Source of the DNA: Trichomonas tenax
Lineage: Eukaryota; Parabasalia; Trichomonadida; Trichomonadidae
Reading direction: 5' to 3'
Length of the DNA: 64,000 nucleotides
Assembly: GCA_023091735.1 (NCBI GenBank)
Contig: JALKBU010000083.1
Coordinates: forward strand, 1 to 64,000
Part shown: in pieces, positions 10,007 through 19,030 of the stretch
How positions within the stretch are numbered: position 1 is the first letter of the stretch
How the letters are laid out: each line of letters starts with the position of its first letter
Made by a program: the position numbers and the translations under genes
Notes under the pieces: generated by a model
The model's input: only the letters and a program-made list of their open reading frames with translations
Told to the model about the DNA's origin: nothing
Databases searched by the model: none

Positions 10007-10620
10007 TTAATGCCGAAATTTATTGATTAACAAAAAAATGAACTTGTTTAATCTGCTATGCAACACACATGCTAAATCTCCATATTTGATCTTATGGAAA
10101 AGACTTTCGCTAATGTTGTTTGTTAAACCAATGTTCCGCGGTCCTGCTGAAGCAACCCATCTTTGGGACTCATTAATCCATTTCGAAACATAATTGTGAG
10201 CATCTGGGAAAGGCATCACAAGTTCCTCAATTCGACTTTTAATATTTTCGACCTTTTCTGACTTCAAATTTCTTGTGTATGCTAAAATATTGAATTTCTT
10301 CAAAATTCTTTGAAATAATTCGTTGGTTGGGAATTTATCAGCATTTGATTTAATTGCTCTTATAACGTGTAAAGAGCAATAAAAATGTGGAACTTCACGA
10401 AACTGTTGATGAACGCACACATATGGCGCTCTGCCGTGAGCAAGCTCGGGTCCCGCGCATCATTTATGAAGCATTTAATGGCCCCCATAATGTTGAGGTC
10501 TTCAAAACAACGTGGAAGTTGGTCATTTTTTACAGTTTAATGTTCATAGTAGCAGACGATATGGGGGTGTTTCTACCAAAGGGGCCCGTTAGTTTAGAAT
10601 GAGTGGATCATGTCGAACCT
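10007..10620 (-). mobile_element. Degenerate DNA transposase fragment (MULE-like, tentative)
   Basis: The minus strand encodes a piece of transposase-like sequence. VPHFYCSLHVIRAIKSN resembles the conserved C-x-x-H helix region of MULE transposases, and IGLTNNISESLFHKIKYG resembles the TNN-x-x-E segment. The longest frame, 10420-10007, has no ATG and opens with GTG. Upstream, in a different frame, LPRCFEDLNIMGAIKC and RDPSLLTAERHMC read as continuation, and still further upstream FGRNTPIS appears in a third frame. The element is therefore frameshifted and inactive. Composition from about 10400 to 10600 is more GC-rich than the flanks. Assignment to MULE rather than another transposase class is inferred from motif spacing only. 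Confidence 0.55.
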
Positions 10621-11645
10621 CGTGAAAAGTGTCATTTTATGAAGGAAAAAGTGGTGATTGTTAATATTCCAGGTTATTTTAGGCGTTGACTTTATCGTTA
10701 TTTTAGATTGTCGGAGCTGAACCAAATTTATCTTTAATGTAAAATAGATGAGGCTGGAACAGGTAACCAGGAATGTTTTCTATCAAAAAATGAGATGTAA
10801 ACTGCTGTCATTCCTTAATTTATGAAGGAACGTGATCATTCTTCAACTTGAAGAAATTTTGATAAAACTCGTTAATTGTGAGGGATATATGAGAAAATTG
10901 TTATAAAATATTGAAATAAGGAATGAAACCTTGTAATACTAGAACAAGCTCAACTTTAAAAATATGATACAAATTTTAGAAAAGGGAGAACTCTTTTTCT
11001 CAAAACACTTTGGGCTGAAACTTTGGGTATATCATCTGAAGGCCAATAGGAATAATATATCTGTGGAGTGCAAGTTAATATAATTTTACGATTTCGAGAT
11101 ATGATGCGATGAAATCTCCCTTGTTTGATAACCTTATTTTAGTGGACAGTTTTCGCTGTTATTAAATATTGAACAGTGCATGTTGGTATGTTAAAAGGAG
11201 CAGCACAAGTAACAGATTTCCAAACATAATGTAATTATTGAGTGATTTAGTCTCGCTTACTTATATTTCTATATGACAATTCGCATTCATATGCCATTCC
11301 ATTTGATTTGACTATATGACTCTAATGACATTCTAACGTATATTATAATATGCAAATTGAAGTAGTATAATGCATACCATTCAGATGAGCTCTATCTCTC
11401 TAAGAAAACCACAATATACAAAGCATATATTAACCAATATTACATTGGTTTAAAAATAGACCGAAAAAAATGTAAAATATGAATTTAATGTTCTGAGCCC
11501 TTCAACGGTTACTAAAATCATTTATGCTTTGATTTGTATTTAGAATCGCATTTTAAAGTTTTGGATTTTATTTAGTTAACGCGTCCTGCTGTGATTTGAT
11601 TAATATGAAAAAAATATGAATAAATTATAAATCGATTTATTTAAA
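10621..11645. other. Gene-free region holding a dispersed repeat
   Basis: No coding frame. The main content is the non-coding repeat at 10988-11280, which has a second copy near 27.9 kb. The rest is AT-rich and featureless to me. Confidence 0.4.
10988..11280 (+). repeat. Dispersed non-coding repeat, copy 1
   Basis: About 293 bases align in the same orientation with 27913-28200. Shared blocks include GAACTCTTT, the GAAACTTTG stretch, GAGATATGA, GGACAGTTTTCGCTGT, GGAGCAG and GAGTGATTTAGTCTCG. No ORF and no obvious terminal inverted repeats. Nature unknown; possibly a decayed mobile element or a transcribed non-coding family. Confidence 0.6.
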
Positions 11646-13499
11646 TTACAAGTCAGCAAGCTGTCCACGGTGATATAAGAATGCGAAGTCAACTCTCAAG
11701 TCTTCTCCCTTCTGTTCGTACACCCAAGGTTCTTCCATTGGGTGTTCGTCGATCCATTTTCTCAAGGCTTTAATTTTGTCTTTCATTTCATTGTAGATTG
11801 TCTTTCCGAGCATTGGATTATCTTTCTCTGATTCCAATTGCGAAGCGACATCATCAATAGCATGCTCGAACTCAACACGTGCAACGACGCGTGCTCTGTC
11901 CGCTGCATCTTCTTCTGAGAAGATCTTCGCTTTCTCAATGGCATCTTCGATTTCATCCTGTGGTAAAACCATATCGAGAGTATCAATCTGGATCTGGTCC
12001 ATTGTCTTAGTCGACATTTCTTGTGCTGTAACTGTGAGAATAGCATTTGCATCAATCTCAAATGTGACATCAATCTGCAGCTGTCCTCTTGCAGCACGAG
12101 GAAGGTTGTGAAGTTCGAAAATACCGAGAGCTCTGTTATCTCTTGTGAGAGGTCTTTCACCTTCAAAGATTTCAATTCTAGCACCAGCAGCATCATCAGC
12201 GTGTGTTGTATATGTCTTTGTGCGTCTGCATGGAATTCTTGTGTTTCTCTTGATAATTGGAGACATCAAACCGCCGTTTGTTTCGACGCCGAGAGTTAAT
12301 GGATAAACATCAACGACAACGACATCGAAGTTCTCTGATGAGATAATTTCGCCTTGGATAGCTGCGCCATAAGCAACAGCCTCATCTGGGTCGATTTCTG
12401 TGCATAACTTCTTTCCATTGAAGAATTCCGAAACAATTCCACGAACATGTGGAGATCTTGTTGAACCTCCAATCATAACAACATCATCGACATCTTCTTT
12501 TGTAATATTTGCATCATTCAAGACATTCTGAATGATCTGTGTTGTCTTTTTAAGTAATTGTTCGATGTTATCTTCGAATTGCTTGCGTGTATAAACTTCT
12601 TTGAGATCTTTTCCATCGAAGAAGTTTGAGATTTCGATAACTGTTTCTTCATCATCGGAAAGTCTGATTTTTGCAGCCTCGCAGTTCTTCTTCAGACGTG
12701 CGAGAGCAATTGGATCACGAGAGCAGTCCATTCCTGTTGAATTCATGAATCTCGTGACCATTTGTTGAACGCACATTTCATCAAAATCTTCACCACCCAA
12801 GTGTGTATCGCCGCCTGTGGCAACGACCTGGAAGTAGTCCTTCTCCATAACCAACAAAGAGACATCAAATGTGCCGCCACCAAGATCATAGACTAAAACA
12901 TAGTGATCATCAGCTTTGTTGAGGCCATACGCTAAAGCTGCTGCTGTTGGCTCTGATATGATCCTGGCAACCTTTAAACCGGCAATTTGTCCGGCAGTCA
13001 TTGTTGCTTTTCTCTGATCTTCATTGAAATATGCTGGAACCGTGATAACTGCTTCGTGGATTGTTTCATTGAGATATATTTCCGCCTGTTGTTTCAATTT
13101 CTTGAGAACTAACGCTGAAATCTCCTCTGGAGATATTAATGTATCATCTTCTTCAGTAGAGATCTTTATATACGGACGTTCATCTCTTTCAACGATGCTA
13201 AATGGAACTCGATGCATTTCTTGCTGCACTGCGTCATCTGAAAACTTGCGACCAATTAATCTTTTAACAGCGAAGATTGTAGACTCCGGGTGAATGGTTC
13301 CCAGACGTACTGCAGAGTCTCCGACAACTCTGCTGCCGTTAAAATAAGAAACAACTGATGGGGTGATTTTTTTGTTAATTTCGTTTGGAATTATCTCAAC
13401 TTCGCCGTCTTTGTAGATTCCTACGACGGAAAAAGTCGTTCCTAAGTCAATTCCAATGATCCTTGATTGAGCAAATAAAGAAAGAAATGCGAAAAACAT
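11646..13499 (-). CDS. ER-type Hsp70 chaperone (BiP/GRP78-like)
   Basis: 617 aa. A short hydrophobic N-terminus (FFAFLSLFAQS) looks like a signal peptide and is followed directly by the Hsp70 signature GIDLGTTFSVVG. The ATPase domain has DLGGGTFDVS, GGEDFD and VMIGGSTRSP, and the linker reads VDVYPLTLGVE. The substrate domain contains EGERPLTRDN, and a helical lid completes the protein. It should fold proteins in the ER lumen by ATP-driven substrate binding. It is about 30-40 residues shorter at the C-terminus than typical BiP and ends GQLADL, so no KDEL/HDEL retrieval signal is visible. It could be retained another way or reside elsewhere in the secretory pathway. Codon choice is richer in C/G-ending codons than in the neighbouring hypothetical genes, consistent with high expression. 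Confidence 0.93.
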   Translation of the reverse strand: MFFAFLSLFAQSRIIGIDLGTTFSVVGIYKDGEVEIIPNEINKKITPSVVSYFNGSRVVGDSAVRLGTIHPESTIFAVKRLIGRKFSDDAVQQEMHRVPFSIVERDERPYIKISTEEDDTLISPEEISALVLKKLKQQAEIYLNETIHEAVITVPAYFNEDQRKATMTAGQIAGLKVARIISEPTAAALAYGLNKADDHYVLVYDLGGGTFDVSLLVMEKDYFQVVATGGDTHLGGEDFDEMCVQQMVTRFMNSTGMDCSRDPIALARLKKNCEAAKIRLSDDEETVIEISNFFDGKDLKEVYTRKQFEDNIEQLLKKTTQIIQNVLNDANITKEDVDDVVMIGGSTRSPHVRGIVSEFFNGKKLCTEIDPDEAVAYGAAIQGEIISSENFDVVVVDVYPLTLGVETNGGLMSPIIKRNTRIPCRRTKTYTTHADDAAGARIEIFEGERPLTRDNRALGIFELHNLPRAARGQLQIDVTFEIDANAILTVTAQEMSTKTMDQIQIDTLDMVLPQDEIEDAIEKAKIFSEEDAADRARVVARVEFEHAIDDVASQLESEKDNPMLGKTIYNEMKDKIKALRKWIDEHPMEEPWVYEQKGEDLRVDFAFLYHRGQLADL

Positions 13500-13562
13500 T
13501 TTTATTAATAAGGTTAATTATTTCGAAAATAGGGTTCCCCTCTCTATTTTATTCATTTTTGA

Positions 13563-15038
13563 TTAACCAATAATAGAATGAACAAGTTCCATAATTGCTG
13601 ATGCTATCGCTGCGTACTCTTCGTTATCTGCAAGTTGCATTTCATCTATTGCGTCCATCACACCATCAGTTGAAAGTGCATCTATGAGATCATTAAAGCC
13701 TCCAATATTTGTTGCCTCAACTCTTCTCATGTATATGAGTATCGAGTGCAGAATGTCCATGATTACCTCTGTGTTTTCTGATGTTTCATCGAGAAATTCA
13801 GCACAATATTTAAAATATGAATTCTCAACAATATGATCAATAATTTTCGGATTACTTTTAAGCATAGCAACAGCTAAAAAGTGTATTGCTTGAATTCGAC
13901 ATAGAATGATAGAATCTGCAAGCATTACTAGCAAGTCTGTAATAAAGTCTTCAAACTCTGGCCCTGAAAGAAGCTGTGCATATTCTTTTACAAAAGGAAT
14001 TAACCATAAGAAAGTCTGATGCACAACATTATCGAATTCTTCTAGATTTGATCGCTCTTCATATTTTATAAACTCTGATATAATACTCCATTTCCAGCAT
14101 TGAGATAATCCGTAGTTAATAGATATTCCTTCACTTCTATTGCATCTTTTGATAAAACTGATTAATTCTATTTTCTCATTGTAATCGCCATCAACAGCAC
14201 TACTAAAAATATGCATAAGCTCGATTTCTGCCATAAATGCCAAGGCAAAGTTATCGCTATACACAAAAAATGCCGAAGCTATCTCTAACACCTTGCTAAA
14301 ACTATCACTAAAAATAAAATTTTCGTCATCAAGTTTGTGAAACAATTCAAATAATACCCCGCAATCTTCCAGGCTTAGTAGATGAGAATAAGGAATAACT
14401 AAAGAAGTTCTGATCAAATCATAAATAATTGCTTTGTTCTCAATGGCGTCTGATTTCAAGCATAGCAAGCATCGAACAATGAAGTCACTATATCCAAAAT
14501 TTCTTATAAAATCTGGATTTAAGTGCATCAAAGATCTTAATAGATTTAAAATAAGACGGCGCTGTGTGATATCTTTTTGAATTTGTGCGCATATTGTAAT
14601 ATTACTTACATCATCGCCTGACGTATATAGTGCGATTAAAAGTATATTAGATGCAAAATGCATATCAAATAAAAATGGATTTTTGTATTTCGATATCCAA
14701 TCATTCATAATACCTGCTATTATTGATAATACAGTAGTAAATGGTGTGATATAAAACAATCTCATTATTAAATGATGAATGTCAGATTCAATCAATGCAT
14801 CTAAATAATCTTGTGGTGCATCAACAATAATTTGTTGTATACTTTCTAGAAAAGATACTAATTTTTCATATTCTTCATGTGGATCTCGGTCAAGATCAAG
14901 AAAATATTCCAACAATTGAATTATTAAATCTATTGGCATAGGAATTGCCTGTTCATCGAAATCCTCTTCAGAACTTGATTCATTTCCTTCGAGATTCAGT
15001 TGTTTATTCAAAGGCTTTGCTTCATCTTTATAATCCAT
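13563..15038 (-). CDS. Hypothetical ARM/HEAT-like protein
   Basis: 491 aa from the preferred ATG at 15038. The frame is open to an ATG at 15089, but those first 17 codons overlap promoter-like sequence. An acidic N-terminus (SSSEEDFDEQ) is followed by continuous alpha-helical sequence of roughly 40-residue amphipathic units, typical of armadillo/HEAT solenoids that bind other proteins. No catalytic motif. Two copies of the recurrent spacer motif (CATGTAAG at 15098-15108 and GCCATGTAAA at 15152-15162, minus orientation) lie 60 and 114 bases upstream. The gene is divergent from the small membrane protein at 15191. Function unknown. Confidence 0.65.
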   Translation of the reverse strand: MDYKDEAKPLNKQLNLEGNESSSEEDFDEQAIPMPIDLIIQLLEYFLDLDRDPHEEYEKLVSFLESIQQIIVDAPQDYLDALIESDIHHLIMRLFYITPFTTVLSIIAGIMNDWISKYKNPFLFDMHFASNILLIALYTSGDDVSNITICAQIQKDITQRRLILNLLRSLMHLNPDFIRNFGYSDFIVRCLLCLKSDAIENKAIIYDLIRTSLVIPYSHLLSLEDCGVLFELFHKLDDENFIFSDSFSKVLEIASAFFVYSDNFALAFMAEIELMHIFSSAVDGDYNEKIELISFIKRCNRSEGISINYGLSQCWKWSIISEFIKYEERSNLEEFDNVVHQTFLWLIPFVKEYAQLLSGPEFEDFITDLLVMLADSIILCRIQAIHFLAVAMLKSNPKIIDHIVENSYFKYCAEFLDETSENTEVIMDILHSILIYMRRVEATNIGGFNDLIDALSTDGVMDAIDEMQLADNEEYAAIASAIMELVHSIIG

Positions 15039-15190
15039 AATATTTTTCGACAATATAATTATATGACAAATATAATATGTATCTGACAAATAAATTACTT
15101 ACATGCCAATAAAATTTTGGTCGAATGTAAGGACTTCAAATCTGACATCAATTTACATGGCAAATATGGTAATATTAAAAAGTAACGAAA

Positions 15191-15399
15191 ATGAGAATTA
15201 CATTCATTGAGTTTTTTTCATCAGGACCAGCAGTGATCCTTTATGTCTTTCTTGGAGCCATTTTAATTCTTTATATTCTTTCATGCATTATAGGAAGAAA
15301 GAGAATGATGAATATCGCCTTACACAAAATCGTGAAAATAACTATTTGACAACTGCTGCAGCTACTACTGGAAAAAAGTCGACCTTAACGCAGCCCTAA
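15191..15399 (+). pseudogene. Small single-pass membrane protein with a one-base frameshift
   Basis: From ATG 15191 a frame encodes a short N-terminus and one transmembrane helix (AVILYVFLGAILILYIL), then a CIIGRK boundary. It continues only to a TGA at 15347-15349. From about 15296 the next frame gives a more natural polar tail (ENDEYRLTQNRENNYL, then AAATTGKK) to a TAA at 15397-15399. One base difference would give a protein of about 69 residues. Either this is a decayed gene or a sequence error in a purine run (GGAAGAAAGAGAA). It is divergent from the ARM-like gene and shares the TTTACATGGCA motif region with it. Function unknown; no family recognised. Confidence 0.45.
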
Positions 15400-15431
15400 A
15401 TACTCATCAATATCAAAATAAATTCGATGAA

Positions 15432-15923
15432 ATGTTTAATTTTACTTACGAAAACAACAAAAAGTTCAATGCTCGCAAGGCTGTGAAAGACCTGAAAGAT
15501 GGTTCTTCAATTCCACCAACAAATGAGCAGCTAAGGATCTTAAATAATCCGAAAATTAATAAGAAACCTGAATTTTTCTCACAACTCATCCCAGCTTACT
15601 TCTATAAATTAGGCTTCGCTGTGAAAATCGAAAAACAAACAGAAACACAACTTACTCTAATTCCAATTGATGAAAAGATTTGCGCTCTTCCTCCATCACA
15701 GCACGCTGTTCCGATCTTAAGAGAAAAGATTGATGTTAAGTGTAAGCAATGGCAAAATGAATATAAAATTATGAAAGATGATGTTGACTATTACCTTGTT
15801 TTCGATAACATTCCTAACTACGAACACATTTACCCCATCTTTACGGATAATACAATCTTCCAAGAAACAGAGCCCGGAATTGGAACTATTGTGTTTCCAT
15901 TGAAGGATCCCATTTATTTGTGA
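15432..15923 (+). CDS. Hypothetical soluble protein
   Basis: 163 aa from ATG 15432, no signal peptide or membrane segment. A lysine-rich N-terminal half (NARKAVKDLKDG) is followed by an alternating strand-like pattern, then a Tyr/Asp-rich end (DDVDYYLVFDNIPNYEHIYP). I do not recognise the family. It lies only 33 bases after the frameshifted membrane-protein gene, on the same strand, and has a converging SLC13 gene downstream. Confidence 0.6.
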   Translation: MFNFTYENNKKFNARKAVKDLKDGSSIPPTNEQLRILNNPKINKKPEFFSQLIPAYFYKLGFAVKIEKQTETQLTLIPIDEKICALPPSQHAVPILREKIDVKCKQWQNEYKIMKDDVDYYLVFDNIPNYEHIYPIFTDNTIFQETEPGIGTIVFPLKDPIYL

Positions 15924-16126
15924 GGGAGATCAATATTAATTGCTTGTTTCTATTTTGTTATGTTTCTTGGATTTATTTTATTTGAAAAAATTATTCGATA
16001 AAAAAACCAAGAATTTTCGTCCACTGTTTTATTTCGCTGACTTTTTTAAATGTGTGCGATAAAATCGGATTAATTCTAAAAACGAAAATATTTAATAATA
16101 ATATAACTTATACCAAGAAACAAATA

Positions 16127-17872
16127 CTACTTTGCAGACGAGGACGCATTGGCCCAGGCTGGGAATTCATAAGCATTGAAAACAGGTGGAATAATCCAAA
16201 CACACAAAGGTGGAACGACAATAATAGCAATAACTGTAAGGAACGTACCAACGATGATGAAATCGAGTGTCTTGAGACGTCCTGTAGAGTAAGCGATAAG
16301 ATTTGGTGGTGTAGCAACAGGCATGATGAAGCAATATGAGCATGCGAAGGCTGTTGGGAACATAACCAAGAATGGATGGATTGTTCCTGATGATTTAGCA
16401 ACAGATGCGACAATTGGCAACAAAATGTTGGCAACTGCTGTGTTTGAAGCGACAATGTTGGTCAAGAGGATTGTAAGGCATGTAATAACGAGAGCAAGTG
16501 GATAAAGCTTCAGGTTTGTCAAGCCAGATAATCTTTCACCGATCCAAGAATCGAGGCCGGAATCTGTGAAACCCTGGTTGAGAGCGAAACCGCCAGCGAA
16601 CAAGAAGAGGATTGTCCATGGCATCTTTTGTTGAGTATATTCCCAATCCAAAATTGGAATCCACTTGTTTTCGTCTGTAGCTGGCTTTGGATCATCATGT
16701 ATTGAGATTTGTTCAACATCTTCCTCTTGATCGTTGATATTTTCGAGTTCTTCCTGATCATTTTCGTCCTCTTCATCATTTCTTCTGTTATTTGTTGTGG
16801 ATGTTCTAGCACGGAGCTCAAGATCGACTTCATCGTGATTTTCTTCCTTCTTCGGCGGAGGAGGAATATGAATAATATAAAAGAGAAGAGCAAGGAAAAT
16901 AGCGATTGTTCCATCCTTAATGTATCTAGAGCCCTTGTCTCCATAGACTAACGTGGCCCAGCCCTTCATTGTCTTTGAACCAAAATCGATATTTGATCTA
17001 AAGAGCCAAGCTAAAGCTAAGATGCAGAACATCACAGTGATAATGATTTCTGCTGATGACCATGGTCCTAAATCTTTGTATGACTTCTTGAAATCGTCAA
17101 TAGCCACATTTCCAGACAACTTAACTTTCCTTGTGTAAAAAATGACGAAGAATAAGTACAATGGTATCAACATCGCCATTGACACTGGGAATGAAACGAA
17201 CATGAACTGTGCAAAACCGATATCTGTCGCTCCCTTAAAGATATTTTGAACTGTCTGGGAGAGAATAAGGTTTGGAGGTGTTCCAATAAGTGTAATCATA
17301 CCTGCCGCAGAACATGTCATAGCAATCATGAGCAAAAGAGCCTTTCCGAATGGAGCAATGGACTCTGGATCTCCGGTCATCTCTTCTAGCTTTGTGATGA
17401 TAGCAATTGCGTTTGGAGTCATTGTGAGTGCGCATGCAGTATTCGAAATCCAGAATGAAAGGAGAGTTGTCACGACTAGAATACCGAATAACAAAACATT
17501 CGGACGAAGGCCAAAGATAACGACAGTTTTGAGGGCAATTCTGGAGTGAAGATTCCATTTTACCATCGCGATCGAGAAAATAAAGCCTCCAATGAACACA
17601 ATTGAGGTATCAGTGAACATTGAAGCAGCGATTTTGGTCGCCGTTGATACAGTCAGTAACGGCAGCAGGAATATTGGGATAAATGCTGTGATAACGATTG
17701 GTATTGGCTCAAAAATCCAATACGCAGCAGTAATAATAGTTGTGCCAAGGCAAGGGCCAGCGCTGGGACGTTTCTTGTCGATGTATACAAATTTAAACAT
17801 GAATGGGAATGCGATGATAATTGGAATAATCATTTCTAGCCACCAGTACACGCGTTTCCATGTTATTTGCAT
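16127..17872 (-). CDS. SLC13/DASS-family sodium-coupled anion transporter
   Basis: 581 aa polytopic membrane protein. Two inverted halves each carry the family's Ser-Asn-Thr signature, WISNTACALTMTP at about residue 140 and VASNTAVANILLPI near 485. The first half also has IGTPPNL and the second ATPPNLIAYSTG, marking the substrate and Na+ sites. Members move dicarboxylates, citrate, sulfate or related anions with Na+. The substrate cannot be told from sequence. Between the halves, at about 335-400, is a cytoplasmic insertion that is strongly acidic (NDEEDENDQEELEN), unusual for the family and possibly regulatory. A TCATT initiator-like site lies about 24 bases upstream of ATG 17872. Confidence 0.88.
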   Translation of the reverse strand: MQITWKRVYWWLEMIIPIIIAFPFMFKFVYIDKKRPSAGPCLGTTIITAAYWIFEPIPIVITAFIPIFLLPLLTVSTATKIAASMFTDTSIVFIGGFIFSIAMVKWNLHSRIALKTVVIFGLRPNVLLFGILVVTTLLSFWISNTACALTMTPNAIAIITKLEEMTGDPESIAPFGKALLLMIAMTCSAAGMITLIGTPPNLILSQTVQNIFKGATDIGFAQFMFVSFPVSMAMLIPLYLFFVIFYTRKVKLSGNVAIDDFKKSYKDLGPWSSAEIIITVMFCILALAWLFRSNIDFGSKTMKGWATLVYGDKGSRYIKDGTIAIFLALLFYIIHIPPPPKKEENHDEVDLELRARTSTTNNRRNDEEDENDQEELENINDQEEDVEQISIHDDPKPATDENKWIPILDWEYTQQKMPWTILFLFAGGFALNQGFTDSGLDSWIGERLSGLTNLKLYPLALVITCLTILLTNIVASNTAVANILLPIVASVAKSSGTIHPFLVMFPTAFACSYCFIMPVATPPNLIAYSTGRLKTLDFIIVGTFLTVIAIIVVPPLCVWIIPPVFNAYEFPAWANASSSAK

Positions 17873-19030
17873 CTTTTAAGAAAATTTGACACGACAATGA
17901 AACATAATTCAAAATCTTTTGGAGAATTTTATGGTCTCAGTATACCATCATAATCCAAAAAAAACAAAAATTTAGCCATCACTTTAATTCTGATCCAATA
18001 TTTCTCTTTTCATTGTGATACAGCTAATGGACATAAAATCATAAAAAACGATAAAGATTTAACATCATGTTTGTTTTCATATGTATGATGATATATTTGA
18101 TTCCTAAAATTCAAAATATGTAAACCCTTTAAATTAGCTATTGTAAACTTCTTAAATATTTTGTAGATATTTCAAATAAAACGTAAACTAGTCTATTAGA
18201 TTTGTAAACTTCACAAAATCATGATCAATTGATGGGAGAACGATAATCACAGCTTTCTTTGAAATTTTGGGTTAATTCTTCGATCATTTTTTTGTTTTCA
18301 TTCGATATTTGGAAACGGTGTAGATAGATATAGCTGGCAGATATCAACAAAAATTATTGTAAAATTCGGGTCATGATTATTGTATGGCTGTATCTATTTT
18401 GGTAACAAAATCAATGAATTCAAAACTTTGATTAATATAAAATCTGCTGGCTATTAATTTTGGATAAAACGATGATATATTTCGATACAATTTCTCATGT
18501 ACATGAAATGCAGGGAACCTTCGACACAAACAACTCTTGCTGATTAAGGCAATGGACTCAGGTGGACAGCGATGAAAAGCAAAATCCCAATATTGTGAAA
18601 GAAAATTGCAAAAAAAGAATCTTAACTACTAAATCAACACTTATCTTTATGCTCATGCGTTTTTATTCCTTCTCTGCTACCCATATCTCAGAGAACTCGG
18701 TATAAATACGCGAAATTATCAACCTCAGGTTCTCTTTACATATCAAATTTGAATTTTACATGACAAAAATATATTTTCACTTGTCAACATTTCTCTACCA
18801 ATTACCAAGCATTACATATCTATATTATTGTATGTTATTCGATTCTAACATATTTTCTATCTATGTGATATATTGTTTTGTTATAATATTGATTTCTTGG
18901 TAAAATATTAATTTCAAAATCAGGTTAATTAATTGATAGAAGGCGAAACACGAGGATCAAATAAAATAGTTTAATTCATATAATATAAACATACAAAAAA
19001 TAAAGCATAATTAATAAAAAACAAGAAAAA
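17873..19030. other. Gene-free spacer with paired spacer motifs
   Basis: No ORF of interest. TTTACATATCA at 18735-18745 and TTTACATGACA at 18755-18765 form a pair in minus orientation, but no start codon with a useful frame follows within 200 bases. They may mark a lost gene or an unannotated transcript. Confidence 0.35.

Noticed and set aside
15296..15349. Spliceosomal intron joining the two frames of the small membrane protein
   Set aside because: No GTAYGT 5' site or ACTAACACACAG-type 3' site, the trichomonad intron signals, is present.
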